Numbered from the stretch's first letter, positions 16,760 to 24,550 are shown. The stretch: 64,000 nucleotides of DNA from Nocardioidaceae bacterium (GCA_030447865.1 JAUJOD010000001.1:916909-980908), one strand, 5' to 3'. The notes: generated by a model from the sequence alone, not told the origin. Numbers and translations are program-made.

Positions 16760-17515
16760 TCACAGTGAGGAGGAAGCCTCCAGCGCCTGCAGTCGGTCGA
16801 GTTCCTCGACCAGCGCCCACCACAGGGCCCAGTCGGTCGAGTTCATCCCTTCCCCACTGTGGGTGCTGGTGAGCGCTTGCTTCAGCCGGTCGCGCAGGAC
16901 GAAGCTGCGTCCCCAGCGTGCCCGCTCGTGGAGACGCCGCAGTTCACTGAGCAGCGCCCTGATCTCGGTGAGCGCAGGGGAGACGCTGATCCGGTCGCCC
17001 CCCACGAGAGGGCGCAGCTCGTCGGCCAGGTCGAAGAGCGGCTGCCGCGCGATCTCGGTTCGCACGAGGTGGAGCGCCTGACTCAAACCCTGTTCGGCGG
17101 CGGGGCTCAGCCCTTCGCCCGGTCCGAGCGAGGCTGGCTCGACCTCGATAGCCACCGTGCGACGAGGGAGCGTTCCGAAGGCGCCGGCGACCTCGATGAT
17201 CAAGTCGATCCCGACGTAACCCGTCACCGCATCACCGACCGCCGCCTGGACTTGTCCAACATCGAGGTGGGGAGCGGTGACGACGCAGCGCTCGACTTCT
17301 CCAGCGCGGCGTCCTCTGCGGACGGCTCCCACCAGCAGGAACGCACTCGGGCGCAGCTCCTCCAATCGCTGGCTGACCGCGACTGCGCCGTAGTGCAGCT
17401 CCTCGATGAGCACCTCAGGTGCAAACGACTCTCTTTGGAGCCGCTCCGCGGCGATGCGGCCGAGATCGAGGTCTCCTTGGAACAACTCCCCGACGCCCCC
17501 GACGAGGACTGTCAC
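16760..17515 (-). CDS. Degenerate hydrogenase maturation protease with helical extension
   Basis: The 251-aa protein keeps the HupD/HycI outline over residues 1-160 (VLVGGVGELFQGDLDLGRIAAERL at the N-terminus, VEVEPASLGPGEGLSPAAEQGL-like end). Key positions differ: the GNxLxxDDGxG loop reads VGELFQGDLDLG and the second acidic motif VVVDA is LLVGAVRRG, so an acidic nickel ligand is lost. Residues about 165-251 form an added helical region (ALLSELRRLHERARWG, WALWWALVEELDRLQALE). The start is 15 nt after the large-subunit stop, so the two are co-transcribed. It may be a chaperone that holds the large subunit rather than cutting it. Confidence 0.65.
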   Translation of the reverse strand: MTVLVGGVGELFQGDLDLGRIAAERLQRESFAPEVLIEELHYGAVAVSQRLEELRPSAFLLVGAVRRGRRAGEVERCVVTAPHLDVGQVQAAVGDAVTGYVGIDLIIEVAGAFGTLPRRTVAIEVEPASLGPGEGLSPAAEQGLSQALHLVRTEIARQPLFDLADELRPLVGGDRISVSPALTEIRALLSELRRLHERARWGRSFVLRDRLKQALTSTHSGEGMNSTDWALWWALVEELDRLQALEASSSL

Positions 17516-17530
17516 GGCAGGAGCAAGGGG

Positions 17531-19432
17531 TCAGTCCCCGCCGCAGGAGCAGGTGTTGACCTCCCGGACGACCTCCCCCTCACCGGTGTGGACGTGCGTC
17601 GTGCACGGCATACAGGGGTCGAAGCTCCGGATGGCCCGCAGCATGTCAATGCTGGTGAAGCGCGCAGGATCCGACACGTCCTCGATGATCGGCGTATTCA
17701 TCACCGCCTCCTCGTAGGGACCGGGCTGGCCCCACGGGTCGCGCGGAGACGCATTGATCGTCGAGGGAGTGCAGATCTGGTAGTTGGTGATCTTGCCCTT
17801 GTCCATCACGAGGTGGTGAGTCAGCCAGCCTCGTCCGGCACCCCACCAGCCGACGCTCACGCGCTCGTCCTTGGGGATAGCCTTCTCCAGCGCTGACGGG
17901 TCGAGCGCAGCCACGCGCTTCTCACCCTGCTTCATCAACTTGTATGCCTCGAGCAGGCTCTCCAGCGCCACCAACTGGCTGAACAGGTAGTGGTAGGCGC
18001 GGCCGCGGTTGCGCTCGAACGCGTTCCAGCGCTCTGGAACCCGCCACTCGACCTCGCGCTCCCCCACCTCTCCCTTCGGCACGAGCAAGCGCATGCTGGA
18101 GCCCGTTGCGGAGATGAAGTCACTCGCGGGCAGCTTCTGCGCCATGGCCGTCATCAGCAAGCGTGAGTAGCAACCTGCCTCGACGACCTTGCGGTCCCAG
18201 CGCGGCGTGCACGCCCAGGTGTACTTGTCCTTCCAGTCCCGGGCGCCCGGCTTGGGCAGCGTGCGCTTGTTCCACGGGTGGTACGGCGAGAGCGGGTTGC
18301 CGAGCATGTCGTGGCTGTAACGCGATGTCGACGACTCCTCGTAGTAGGAGTGCTCGACGAACTCCTCCCAGCCGATGTTGATGTCGGTGAGCCTCGTCGT
18401 GACGAGCTCTCCGTCGATGACGACACCAGGAGTGGACCAACGCTTCTCGCCCCAGGCGTTGCAGTTCTCGTACGTCGCATCGTAGGCGTACGGGTCGTCC
18501 CAGTAGCCCGGATCGATGTGGTTGGTCGGCCGGTAGCCGACAAACTGGTAGCGATCGTCCGCCTCATAGAAGAACGCTGGGATGTCATCCCAGACTGCCA
18601 TCATCCGCTGGGCGTAGTCGAAGATCTTGCCGAGCCGGGAGTGAAACTCGTTCAGCGTCTGCAGCGTGAGAGTCGTCGACACTCCGCCGGGTACGACGTT
18701 CTCCGGGTGCGGGTACTTCCCGGTGAGCAGTACCACCATCTCCCGCGACAACCGGGTGAACTCCAAACCCTCCCTGTACAACGCCCCGGTCAGCGGGTTC
18801 AGTGCCGTCATGAGGTCGGCCATGGTCTTGAAGCCGTGAATGTGCTCGTTGACGCACGACCACTTCTCCGCCAGCGGCCACAGCTCGGGGTTCGACGACT
18901 TGATGACAGCTTCGGAGTAGTCGGGGCCGGCCAGGAGGTAGAGGTGCAGCGGGTTGTCGTACCCCATCTCCGCCGCCTCGGTCATGTTGCGGACCACCGT
19001 CCCCAGCGGCGGCGGGCAGATGCCCATTGCCTGCTCGATCGCGTACGCCGCCGCGTGCGCGTGCACTCCGCCGCAGACGCCGCAGGCTCTGGACGCCACG
19101 AAGATGGCGTCGCGGGGGTCACGACCCATGAGGATGACTTCGTAGCCCCGGAACAGGGTCGCCTGCGCATGTGAGTCGAGGTACGCACCCTTTTCCAAGT
19201 CGGCCGTCACATGCACCGCGAGTGCTCCCGCGATCCGGGTGACCGGATCCATGTTCATGTCCTTGATGTGGCCGTTTCGGGCCACGAGCCGCTCGATGCC
19301 TTCCCGCCGCTCGACATCGCTGCGGGCGAGGTGGGGCTTAGCTACCGTCACGTCGTACGGGTTGGGGATGCCGCCCCGAAGCGTTGCGTTGCCGCGGTCG
19401 TCGAACTCGACCGGGAGAGTCTTGAAACACAT
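17531..19432 (-). CDS. [NiFe]-hydrogenase large subunit (group 1h-related)
   Basis: A 633-aa catalytic subunit. The N-terminal nickel site is RACGVCGGVH (Cys117, Cys120, His124) and the C-terminal site SFDPCMPCTTH (Cys607, Cys610), where the protease should cut after His613. The body is close to group 1h large subunits (for example VPGGVSTTLTLQ, STPGVVIDGELVTT, TDINIG). A 20-residue tail after the cleavage site ends CSCGGD, an unusual Cys pair. The ATG at 19432 has AGGAG about 8 nt upstream and follows the small-subunit gene by 19 nt. It should split H2 in the cytoplasm with the small subunit. Confidence 0.93.
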   Translation of the reverse strand: MCFKTLPVEFDDRGNATLRGGIPNPYDVTVAKPHLARSDVERREGIERLVARNGHIKDMNMDPVTRIAGALAVHVTADLEKGAYLDSHAQATLFRGYEVILMGRDPRDAIFVASRACGVCGGVHAHAAAYAIEQAMGICPPPLGTVVRNMTEAAEMGYDNPLHLYLLAGPDYSEAVIKSSNPELWPLAEKWSCVNEHIHGFKTMADLMTALNPLTGALYREGLEFTRLSREMVVLLTGKYPHPENVVPGGVSTTLTLQTLNEFHSRLGKIFDYAQRMMAVWDDIPAFFYEADDRYQFVGYRPTNHIDPGYWDDPYAYDATYENCNAWGEKRWSTPGVVIDGELVTTRLTDINIGWEEFVEHSYYEESSTSRYSHDMLGNPLSPYHPWNKRTLPKPGARDWKDKYTWACTPRWDRKVVEAGCYSRLLMTAMAQKLPASDFISATGSSMRLLVPKGEVGEREVEWRVPERWNAFERNRGRAYHYLFSQLVALESLLEAYKLMKQGEKRVAALDPSALEKAIPKDERVSVGWWGAGRGWLTHHLVMDKGKITNYQICTPSTINASPRDPWGQPGPYEEAVMNTPIIEDVSDPARFTSIDMLRAIRSFDPCMPCTTHVHTGEGEVVREVNTCSCGGD

Positions 19433-19451
19433 GCGCTCGCTCCTAGGTGGT

Positions 19452-20813
19452 TCAGGCTCGGTGTGGGGGGCTGCCGCCACTGGGAGCCTCGTCGCGCTTG
19501 CCCCAGACGTCGGCGTCATTGCGTGCGGTGTCGGAGGAGCGCCGCAGTGTGTCGTAAAACTTGTGGCTGGCGTGAGAGAGCGCCGACGGCTCAGACTTCT
19601 CCCGCGAGAAGGCGCTCGGCGTCGCACCCTGCCGATCCCACCGGACCTCGCGGTTGAGGTTGTTGTTGCTGAATTTGCGCAGCGGCCGAATCACGCTGCC
19701 CACCATTCTCGAGACGGTGGTCGACGCCATCGAGCCCGGCGGGCGCTTGTAGAAGGGGGTGAACTTGTCGGGGAACCCTGGCATCGTGCAGCCGATACAG
19801 GCGCCGCCCGCGTTCATGCAACCGCCCACATGGTTGATCGCACCGCGAGAGGTGATGTTGCAGTTGACGACCGGCCCCCAGCAGCCAATCTCGACGAGGC
19901 ACTCGGGGTCACCGAACTCTTTGGCGAACGAGCCCTCCTCGTAGTAGGCGCCGCGCACACAGTTGCGGTGCACCGTCTCGCCGAACAGCCATGCCGGCCT
20001 GCCAAGCTCATCGAACTCCGGCAGCGGCCCGAAGCCCTGGAGGAAGTACAAGACGGCGGCCACGGTCTCGTTGAAGTTGTCACCGATCGGTGGGCATCCG
20101 GGGACGTTGACGACGGGAACACCGAGCACGGAGCGGTAGTCCTTGCCGAGGAAGTCCATGAGGCTCATCGCCCCGGTGGGGTTACCCTCGGCGGACGGTA
20201 TCCCACCCCAGGTGGCACAGGTGCCGATCGCGATCATGGCAGCCGAGTTGGGGGCCAGCCGCGCGACCCATTCGGTGGCAGTGACCGGTCGCAGTTCGCC
20301 GTTCGGCCCCCACGGTTCCTCGCCTTGGGACGACCAGTAGCCACCGGCCGCATTGGCCACCAACTCGTCCATGATCGAGCCCTCGAGGATGACGACGTAC
20401 GGCGCGTCGAGCTCTCCGGCGATGGCCTGCTCGGCTGGCCGAAGGTAGTGGGCGCCGGACTCGACGTTCAACACCGGGTGGTGCAGGACCACCCGCGGCA
20501 GGCCGGGGTGCGCGCCCAGCAGCAGGCTCTCGAGAGAGGGAGTCGACGCGCCGGTGACGGCCACGCTGCAGCCGTCGCAGCTCGCCCCGGCGAACCAGAA
20601 GGCGTGCACCTTCTCCAGCGGCCCGAAACGGGTGGGGCTGCTTGCCGTCGCCACCGGCGAGAGCATGTCCTCGGTCATCGCGCCGGAGGGCATCCCGAAG
20701 GCACCCATGTGTGACATGTCGTGGAACTGAGTTACTGGACCCAGCTCGTCGAGGAGCTCCTGGGCGGGGGTGCGCGGCTCTCTTACCGGCGACCTGGTCT
20801 GCCGATCTGCCAT
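19452..20813 (-). CDS. [NiFe]-hydrogenase small subunit, no Tat signal, CDGC proximal motif
   Basis: A 453-aa electron-transfer subunit. The ATG at 20813 has CCAGGAG just upstream. There is no twin-arginine signal; about 70 polar residues precede AFWFAGASCDGCSVAVTG (Cys79, Cys82). Further ligands are GTCATWGG, VPGCPPIG, a VHRNC/PECLVEIGC distal set and a VVNC/GGCMNAGGACIGC medial set, enough for three clusters. Group 1h enzymes have Asp at the second position (CDGD); here it is Cys. The C-terminus carries an extra charged stretch of about 100 residues after MPGFPDKFTPF. It is the first gene of the small/large/protease-like operon. Confidence 0.92.
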   Translation of the reverse strand: MADRQTRSPVREPRTPAQELLDELGPVTQFHDMSHMGAFGMPSGAMTEDMLSPVATASSPTRFGPLEKVHAFWFAGASCDGCSVAVTGASTPSLESLLLGAHPGLPRVVLHHPVLNVESGAHYLRPAEQAIAGELDAPYVVILEGSIMDELVANAAGGYWSSQGEEPWGPNGELRPVTATEWVARLAPNSAAMIAIGTCATWGGIPSAEGNPTGAMSLMDFLGKDYRSVLGVPVVNVPGCPPIGDNFNETVAAVLYFLQGFGPLPEFDELGRPAWLFGETVHRNCVRGAYYEEGSFAKEFGDPECLVEIGCWGPVVNCNITSRGAINHVGGCMNAGGACIGCTMPGFPDKFTPFYKRPPGSMASTTVSRMVGSVIRPLRKFSNNNLNREVRWDRQGATPSAFSREKSEPSALSHASHKFYDTLRRSSDTARNDADVWGKRDEAPSGGSPPHRA

Positions 20814-20856
20814 GGCGGCTCCTGGAGGCGAGACGAAACAACGCGGGCAAGCACCG

Positions 20857-20894
20857 TAGGTGCACAGTACACCTAGCGTGATTTTCGGTGTACT
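20857..20894. promoter_or_regulatory. Operator region between divergent hydrogenase operons
   Basis: TAGGTGCACAGTACACCTA (20857-20875) is a 19-bp palindrome with one mismatched pair. A further half site, GGTGTACT (20887-20894), is inverted to AGTACACC (20866-20873) with 13 bp between. On the minus strand a TACGGT -10-like box (20853-20858) touches the palindrome; on the plus strand TTGACA (20895-20900) directly follows the half site. A regulator bound here could repress both operons. The PadR protein of the plus operon is the obvious candidate (inference). Confidence 0.6.
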
Positions 20895-20930
20895 TTGACA
20901 ACGCAAACGTCCTGGCCAGCGGGAGGCGTC

Positions 20931-21182
20931 GTGAACGGGTGGATACTCGGCTACCTGATCGGCGCTGTGGTGGTGCTGCTCGTGGTGGCCCTGCTGCTAT
21001 TGATGATCGTCGGCGCTCGGCGCACCGCACAGACCGCTGAAGCCATCGAAGCTCACCTCCTCGAAGCGCGAGATAGAACCGCAGGGCTTTGGGAAGTGCA
21101 GACCACGACGCTCACCGCGGCGCGGATCGCGGAGGCCGCCACCAGCGCACGAGAGGCGTTGTCGGGAGGAGATCGCCGATGA
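20931..21182 (+). CDS. Mini membrane protein 3 of hydrogenase island
   Basis: The GTG at 20931 has GGGAGG 4 nt upstream (20921-20926). The 83-aa product has one long hydrophobic helix (WILGYLIGAVVVLLVVALLLLMIVGA) and a helical, charged tail (TAQTAEAIEAHLLEARDRTAGLW). It is the first gene of the plus-strand accessory operon, and overlaps the next gene by ATGA. The topology matches the proteins at 9341 and 21179. A single-helix membrane anchor or docking protein for the cytoplasmic hydrogenase is a reasonable guess; no domain is recognised. Confidence 0.65.
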   Translation: MNGWILGYLIGAVVVLLVVALLLLMIVGARRTAQTAEAIEAHLLEARDRTAGLWEVQTTTLTAARIAEAATSAREALSGGDRR

Positions 21183-21454
21183 GCTCGACTGGCTATTGGT
21201 GGCTCGCCCTCGGGCTGGGGCTCGTCGTGGCCGTGGTGGCCGTCCTGTTGCTGCACGTCTTCTTGATGCAGGTCTGGCGGGTGGAACGCGCAGCCGATCG
21301 GGTCTGGATGGCAGGGAAGCAGCTCGCCGCGAACACCTCCACCACCTGGATGTTGGAAGCCACGGCCGACGAGTTGGGCAAGCTCATCGACGAGGCGGGG
21401 CGGCACGAACAACTGTTGGGGGCCGGTTCGGCCTCAACGCGGAGTGCACCGTGA
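21179..21454 (+). CDS. Mini membrane protein 4 of hydrogenase island
   Basis: The 91-aa product starts with ATG overlapping the previous stop (ATGA). One hydrophobic helix (WWLALGLGLVVAVVAVLLLHVFLM) is followed by QVWRVERAADRVWMAGKQLAANT and an amphipathic tail ending ELGKLIDEAGRHEQLLG. It lacks Cys and catalytic motifs. Its stop overlaps the next start (GTGA), so three mini membrane proteins are made in fixed succession, which suggests that they assemble together. Confidence 0.65.
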   Translation: MSSTGYWWLALGLGLVVAVVAVLLLHVFLMQVWRVERAADRVWMAGKQLAANTSTTWMLEATADELGKLIDEAGRHEQLLGAGSASTRSAP

Positions 21455-21756
21455 AAGCCCTTCTGGTAGTCCTCACCTTGATCGAGATCGTTCTCGTCGC
21501 AGGGGTGCTCGTGTTCTATCTGGTGGCCATCGCTCGCTCCCTGCGACGCACGGCCGTGCTGTTGGGCAAGGTGGCCTTCGGCGTGCGCGCCATCGAGACG
21601 CAGTGTGGCGTCATCGGCCCGTCGGTCACCACGATCAACGAGCGACTGACCGCAGTCTCCGCCGGTCTCGCCGCGCTGACTGGCTTGGCTCAGGGTCGAG
21701 CACCAAACGGCCGGCCAGCACCTGTTCAGTCGACCGGTGCCCACCGGGTCGACTGA
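21451..21756 (+). CDS. Mini membrane protein 5, paralogue of 9611-9886
   Basis: The 101-aa product starts at GTG 21451, overlapping the previous stop. One transmembrane helix (ALLVVLTLIEIVLVAGVLVFYLVAIA) is followed by RSLRRTAVLLGKVAFGVRAIETQ, then IGPSVTTINERLTAVSAGLAAL. This juxtamembrane pattern (LRR, KV-FGV-A, IGP-V, N--LTAV) is shared with the protein at 9611, so the pair arose by duplication or is a conserved two-copy component. The C-terminus is a polar tail. Confidence 0.65.
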   Translation: MKALLVVLTLIEIVLVAGVLVFYLVAIARSLRRTAVLLGKVAFGVRAIETQCGVIGPSVTTINERLTAVSAGLAALTGLAQGRAPNGRPAPVQSTGAHRVD

Positions 21757-21758
21757 TC

Positions 21759-22145
21759 GTGGACGAGCTGCACCCGCCGAAATCGGAGGCACTGCGCGCG
21801 CTGTACTGGCGAAGTGAGATTCTCCAAGTCATGTATTGGCTACGCGGTGAAGGACTCGGTGAGGTCGTCGACGCCGCCCTACTCGAGCGCTTTCTTGGCG
21901 TCGACGTGAGCATCGGCTTGGGGTACCTCGACCGGCTCGTGACCGAGGGCTACCTTGACCGCCGGCCCGGCGGGTATGTCTTGTCCGAGGAAGGGTTGAC
22001 TGAGGGAAAGACGGAGTTCGCCCTCAGCTTCGCCGACCTGACCCGGCCAGCACACGGCGAATGCAGCGAAGACTGCTGGTGTCACGTGTCCGTCGAGGAG
22101 GCGTTGGCCTGCGCTGCCGACCGCCGTACGGAGGCTGGGACGTGA
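21759..22145 (+). CDS. Winged-helix protein with C-x3-C-x-C-H cluster
   Basis: A 128-aa protein from GTG 21759, 2 nt after the previous stop. Residues about 10-85 look like a winged helix-turn-helix (ILQVMYWLRGEGLGEVVDAALLERFL, then YLDRLVTEGYLDRRPGGYVLSEEGL). Residues 101-109 hold Cys102, Cys106, Cys108 and His109 (ECSEDCWCH), a likely metal or Fe-S site. It could be a metal or redox sensor for the island, or a hydrogenase-associated adaptor. The start of the PadR gene overlaps its stop (GTGA). Confidence 0.6.
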   Translation: MDELHPPKSEALRALYWRSEILQVMYWLRGEGLGEVVDAALLERFLGVDVSIGLGYLDRLVTEGYLDRRPGGYVLSEEGLTEGKTEFALSFADLTRPAHGECSEDCWCHVSVEEALACAADRRTEAGT

Positions 22146-22513
22146 GTCGCGCCTCTCAGGTCGACGTTGCCGTCACCTTGCCACGCAACTACCTGCGCCC
22201 CTGCTTGTTGCTCTTATTGGGCGAAGGGACGGCGCACGGGTACGAGTTGATGGATCAGGTTGCCGAGCTTGGCCTCAGCAAGGTCGACCCGGCAGGCCTG
22301 TACCGCTGCTTGCGGGCCATGGACGAGGAGGGGCTGGTGGAGTCCCGCTGGGAACCCTCAACAGTCGGTCCGGCCCGACGCACCTACGGTCTGACCGATG
22401 AAGGCCGCGACTGGTTGCGCGGCGTGTCTGAGTCGCTTGCCGACTTGAATCGCGTCCTGGACCTGTTCCAACGCCGCTACGGCGTCCTTGAGGATCGCGA
22501 CCCGTCACCATGA
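22142..22513 (+). CDS. PadR-family transcriptional regulator
   Basis: A 123-aa protein. LLLLLGEGTAHGYELMDQVAELGLSKVDPAGLYRCLRAMDEEGLVESRW is the PadR winged helix (HGYEL and LYRxLRxMxxEGLV), followed by the beta wing RRTYGLTDEGRDWL and a short C-terminal dimerisation helix. PadR proteins usually repress neighbouring genes by binding palindromes; a candidate operator lies 1.3 kb upstream at 20857-20875. The start GTG overlaps the stop of the winged-helix gene, and its stop overlaps the ATPase D start. Confidence 0.85.
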   Translation: MSRASQVDVAVTLPRNYLRPCLLLLLGEGTAHGYELMDQVAELGLSKVDPAGLYRCLRAMDEEGLVESRWEPSTVGPARRTYGLTDEGRDWLRGVSESLADLNRVLDLFQRRYGVLEDRDPSP

Positions 22514-23274
22514 GGCTCGCGGTAGCCGGCAAGGGCGGGGCCGGCAAGACCACCATCAGTGCGACCGCAGCCAGGCTCACCGCGCGCACTGGTCGGCGCG
22601 TCGTGGCCATCGACGGTGACGCCAACCCCAACCTCGCTGTGGCGCTCGGGCTTGCGCCGATGGCCGACTCTCGGATACAGGCGCTGCCGCCGAGCTTGGT
22701 GTCGCGCCGGCTCGGCGGCGCCGGCCTAATCGCGCCACTCGACGATATGCTCGACCGGTTCGCGCTGCCCGCTCCCGACGGCGTACGGCTTCTGGCCATG
22801 GGCGCCCCGGCGCACGCCGACGAAGGATGCCTGTGTTCCGCGCATGCAGTGGTGTCGGCCGTGTTGGAGGATCTAGGTGCGCACCCGGACTGGTTCACGG
22901 TGGTCGACATGGAGGCGTCACCGGAGCACCTGAGCCGGGGAACGATCAGACACGCCGACGTGGTGTGTCTGGTTGCCGAGCCGTATTACCGGTCGCTGGA
23001 GACGGTACGCCGGATGGCTGCGCTGGCGGCCGAGCTTCCGGTGGCGCGCATTGTGGTCGTAGCCAACAAGGTTCGCTCAGCAGGAGACGGTGAGGCGATC
23101 GCGGAGTTCTGCGACCGCCACGGGTTCGAGCTGGTCGGCTCGGTGCCTTGGTGCGACGGTGTCGCGGCAGCTGATCGGGCGCGCCAAGCGGTCATCGATG
23201 TGCCCGGAACCGAACCGGTGACGGTGGCGGTAGCCGGCATCTGCGAGGCGCTCGGCATTCCCGTCGCTGTGTGA
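22510..23274 (+). CDS. CooC-like ATPase D (CLC)
   Basis: A 254-aa SIMIBI-class ATPase: MRLAVAGKGGAGKTTI (deviant Walker A), VAIDGDANPNLAVALG, and the metal-binding pair Cys107-L-Cys109 (DEGCLCSAH), with DMEASPEHLSRG as the switch-II region. It most resembles ATPase C in having the DMEA-EHLSR block. It is translationally coupled to the PadR gene (ATGA) and to the MFS gene (GTGA). It should be a nucleotide-dependent nickel carrier for the hydrogenase (inference from the CooC family). Confidence 0.8.
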   Translation: MRLAVAGKGGAGKTTISATAARLTARTGRRVVAIDGDANPNLAVALGLAPMADSRIQALPPSLVSRRLGGAGLIAPLDDMLDRFALPAPDGVRLLAMGAPAHADEGCLCSAHAVVSAVLEDLGAHPDWFTVVDMEASPEHLSRGTIRHADVVCLVAEPYYRSLETVRRMAALAAELPVARIVVVANKVRSAGDGEAIAEFCDRHGFELVGSVPWCDGVAAADRARQAVIDVPGTEPVTVAVAGICEALGIPVAV

Positions 23275-24485
23275 CGGTGCCTGAGGCGGAACCCAGCGGC
23301 CTGCGGGTCGTGTGGTCCCAACCGGGCTACCGCCGGCTGTGGGCGGCGCGCACCTCCTCTCAGTGGGGCGACGTGTTCAACACCGTCGCTCTGTCGCTGC
23401 TGGTGCTGCAGCTGACTGACTCCGGGCTGGGAGTCACGGGCGTTGTCGTCGCGGAGATCGTGCCGATCCTGCTGCTGGCCCCCGTCGCGGGAACGCTTGT
23501 CGACAAGATGTCGCCGGTTGTCGTCATGGTGACAGCTGATCTGGCTCGGGCGGTTCTCGCCGCGCTGCTCATTGTGGCGTCCGGCGATGTGTGGGCCATC
23601 TATGCGATTGCCGCTTGTATGGCCACCGCGTCCGCGTTCTTTGCGCCGGCAGCGGGCGCTGCACTCCCGGCTTTGGTGTCGGGCGACAAGCTGGTGGCGG
23701 CCAACAGCGGCATCTGGGTAGCCGCCGTCGTGTCCCAGATCGCGCTGGCGCCACTCGCGGGGCTGCTGGTGCTGGCCGCCGGTTGGGAGTGGGCTTTCGC
23801 CGTCAACGCGGCGTCGTACGTCGTCAGCGCTGCGGTGTTGACACGGTTGAGACTGGCTCCGGCTGGCGCCATGCCAATCCGGTCCCGGTGGGGCAGCGGC
23901 ATGCTGGGCGGCGCCACCGCAATTGCCGGCGACAGGTCGTTGCGGGTGCTGGCAGCGGGGCAACTGCTCGCGGCGTTGTCAGCGGGTGCCACCAGCGCGC
24001 TGCTGGTGGTCCTGGCCAAGGACTCGCTGCGGCTTGACGCGCAAGGGTATGGGTTCATGCTGGCGGCCATCGGGGTTGGCGCCGTCGTCGGCCCCGTTCT
24101 GGTCAACCGGGCCACCCAGGGGGTGGCTACTCCGGCGCTCGTGTTCGGACCGTTCCTCTTGCGCGGGGTCGTCGACATCGTGCTTGCCACGGTCACCGCT
24201 GTTCCGATCGCGCTGTCGGCCCTCGTTGCCTATGGGGTGGGCACGTCCGCCGGTGCGGTGACGTTCACGTCGTTCTTGCAGGCGCAGACACCGGCGGCAG
24301 TTCGAGGGCGGGTGCTCGCCGGATTCGACTCGTTGTGGCAGTTCGGCCGCCTCATCTCGCTCATCCTCGGTGGGATCGCAGCGGACCAGTTCGGCGTACG
24401 AGCGGTTTACGCGATCGGCGGAATCCTGCTGATTGCCGCGGCTGGGGTCGGCTGGAGGGGGCTACGGTCGCCAGCAGGCGGGTAG
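23271..24485 (+). CDS. MFS transporter
   Basis: A 404-aa protein with about 12 hydrophobic helices, starting at GTG 23271, which overlaps the ATPase D stop. The N-terminal YRRLWAARTSSQWGDVFNTVALSLLVLQLT and GRVLAGFDSLWQFGRLISLI are typical of the DHA3/EntS-like exporters of the major facilitator superfamily. It could export a metal chelate or another small molecule. The overlap with ATPase D ties it to the hydrogenase operon; its substrate is unknown. Confidence 0.8.
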   Translation: MTVPEAEPSGLRVVWSQPGYRRLWAARTSSQWGDVFNTVALSLLVLQLTDSGLGVTGVVVAEIVPILLLAPVAGTLVDKMSPVVVMVTADLARAVLAALLIVASGDVWAIYAIAACMATASAFFAPAAGAALPALVSGDKLVAANSGIWVAAVVSQIALAPLAGLLVLAAGWEWAFAVNAASYVVSAAVLTRLRLAPAGAMPIRSRWGSGMLGGATAIAGDRSLRVLAAGQLLAALSAGATSALLVVLAKDSLRLDAQGYGFMLAAIGVGAVVGPVLVNRATQGVATPALVFGPFLLRGVVDIVLATVTAVPIALSALVAYGVGTSAGAVTFTSFLQAQTPAAVRGRVLAGFDSLWQFGRLISLILGGIAADQFGVRAVYAIGGILLIAAAGVGWRGLRSPAGG

Positions 24486-24550
24486 TCTCTGCACTAGATG
24501 TCTGCCTCACCTAGGCCGTCCGCATCGGCACGTGAGGTCGCAAACAGCAG

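Noticed and set aside
19239-20714. A 491-codon plus-strand frame opposite the hydrogenase genes
   Set aside because: It is a GC-skew shadow: the minus-strand frames carry all hydrogenase motifs and good ribosome sites, while this frame has no domain.
17531-20813. Simple assignment to [NiFe]-hydrogenase group 1h
   Set aside because: The small subunit has CDGC, not the CDGD typical of that group, so only a group 1h-related call is made.
6965-23274. CO dehydrogenase cluster suggested by CooC-like genes
   Set aside because: No CooS/CooF or CoxLMS-type subunit is encoded; the nickel enzyme here is the hydrogenase.
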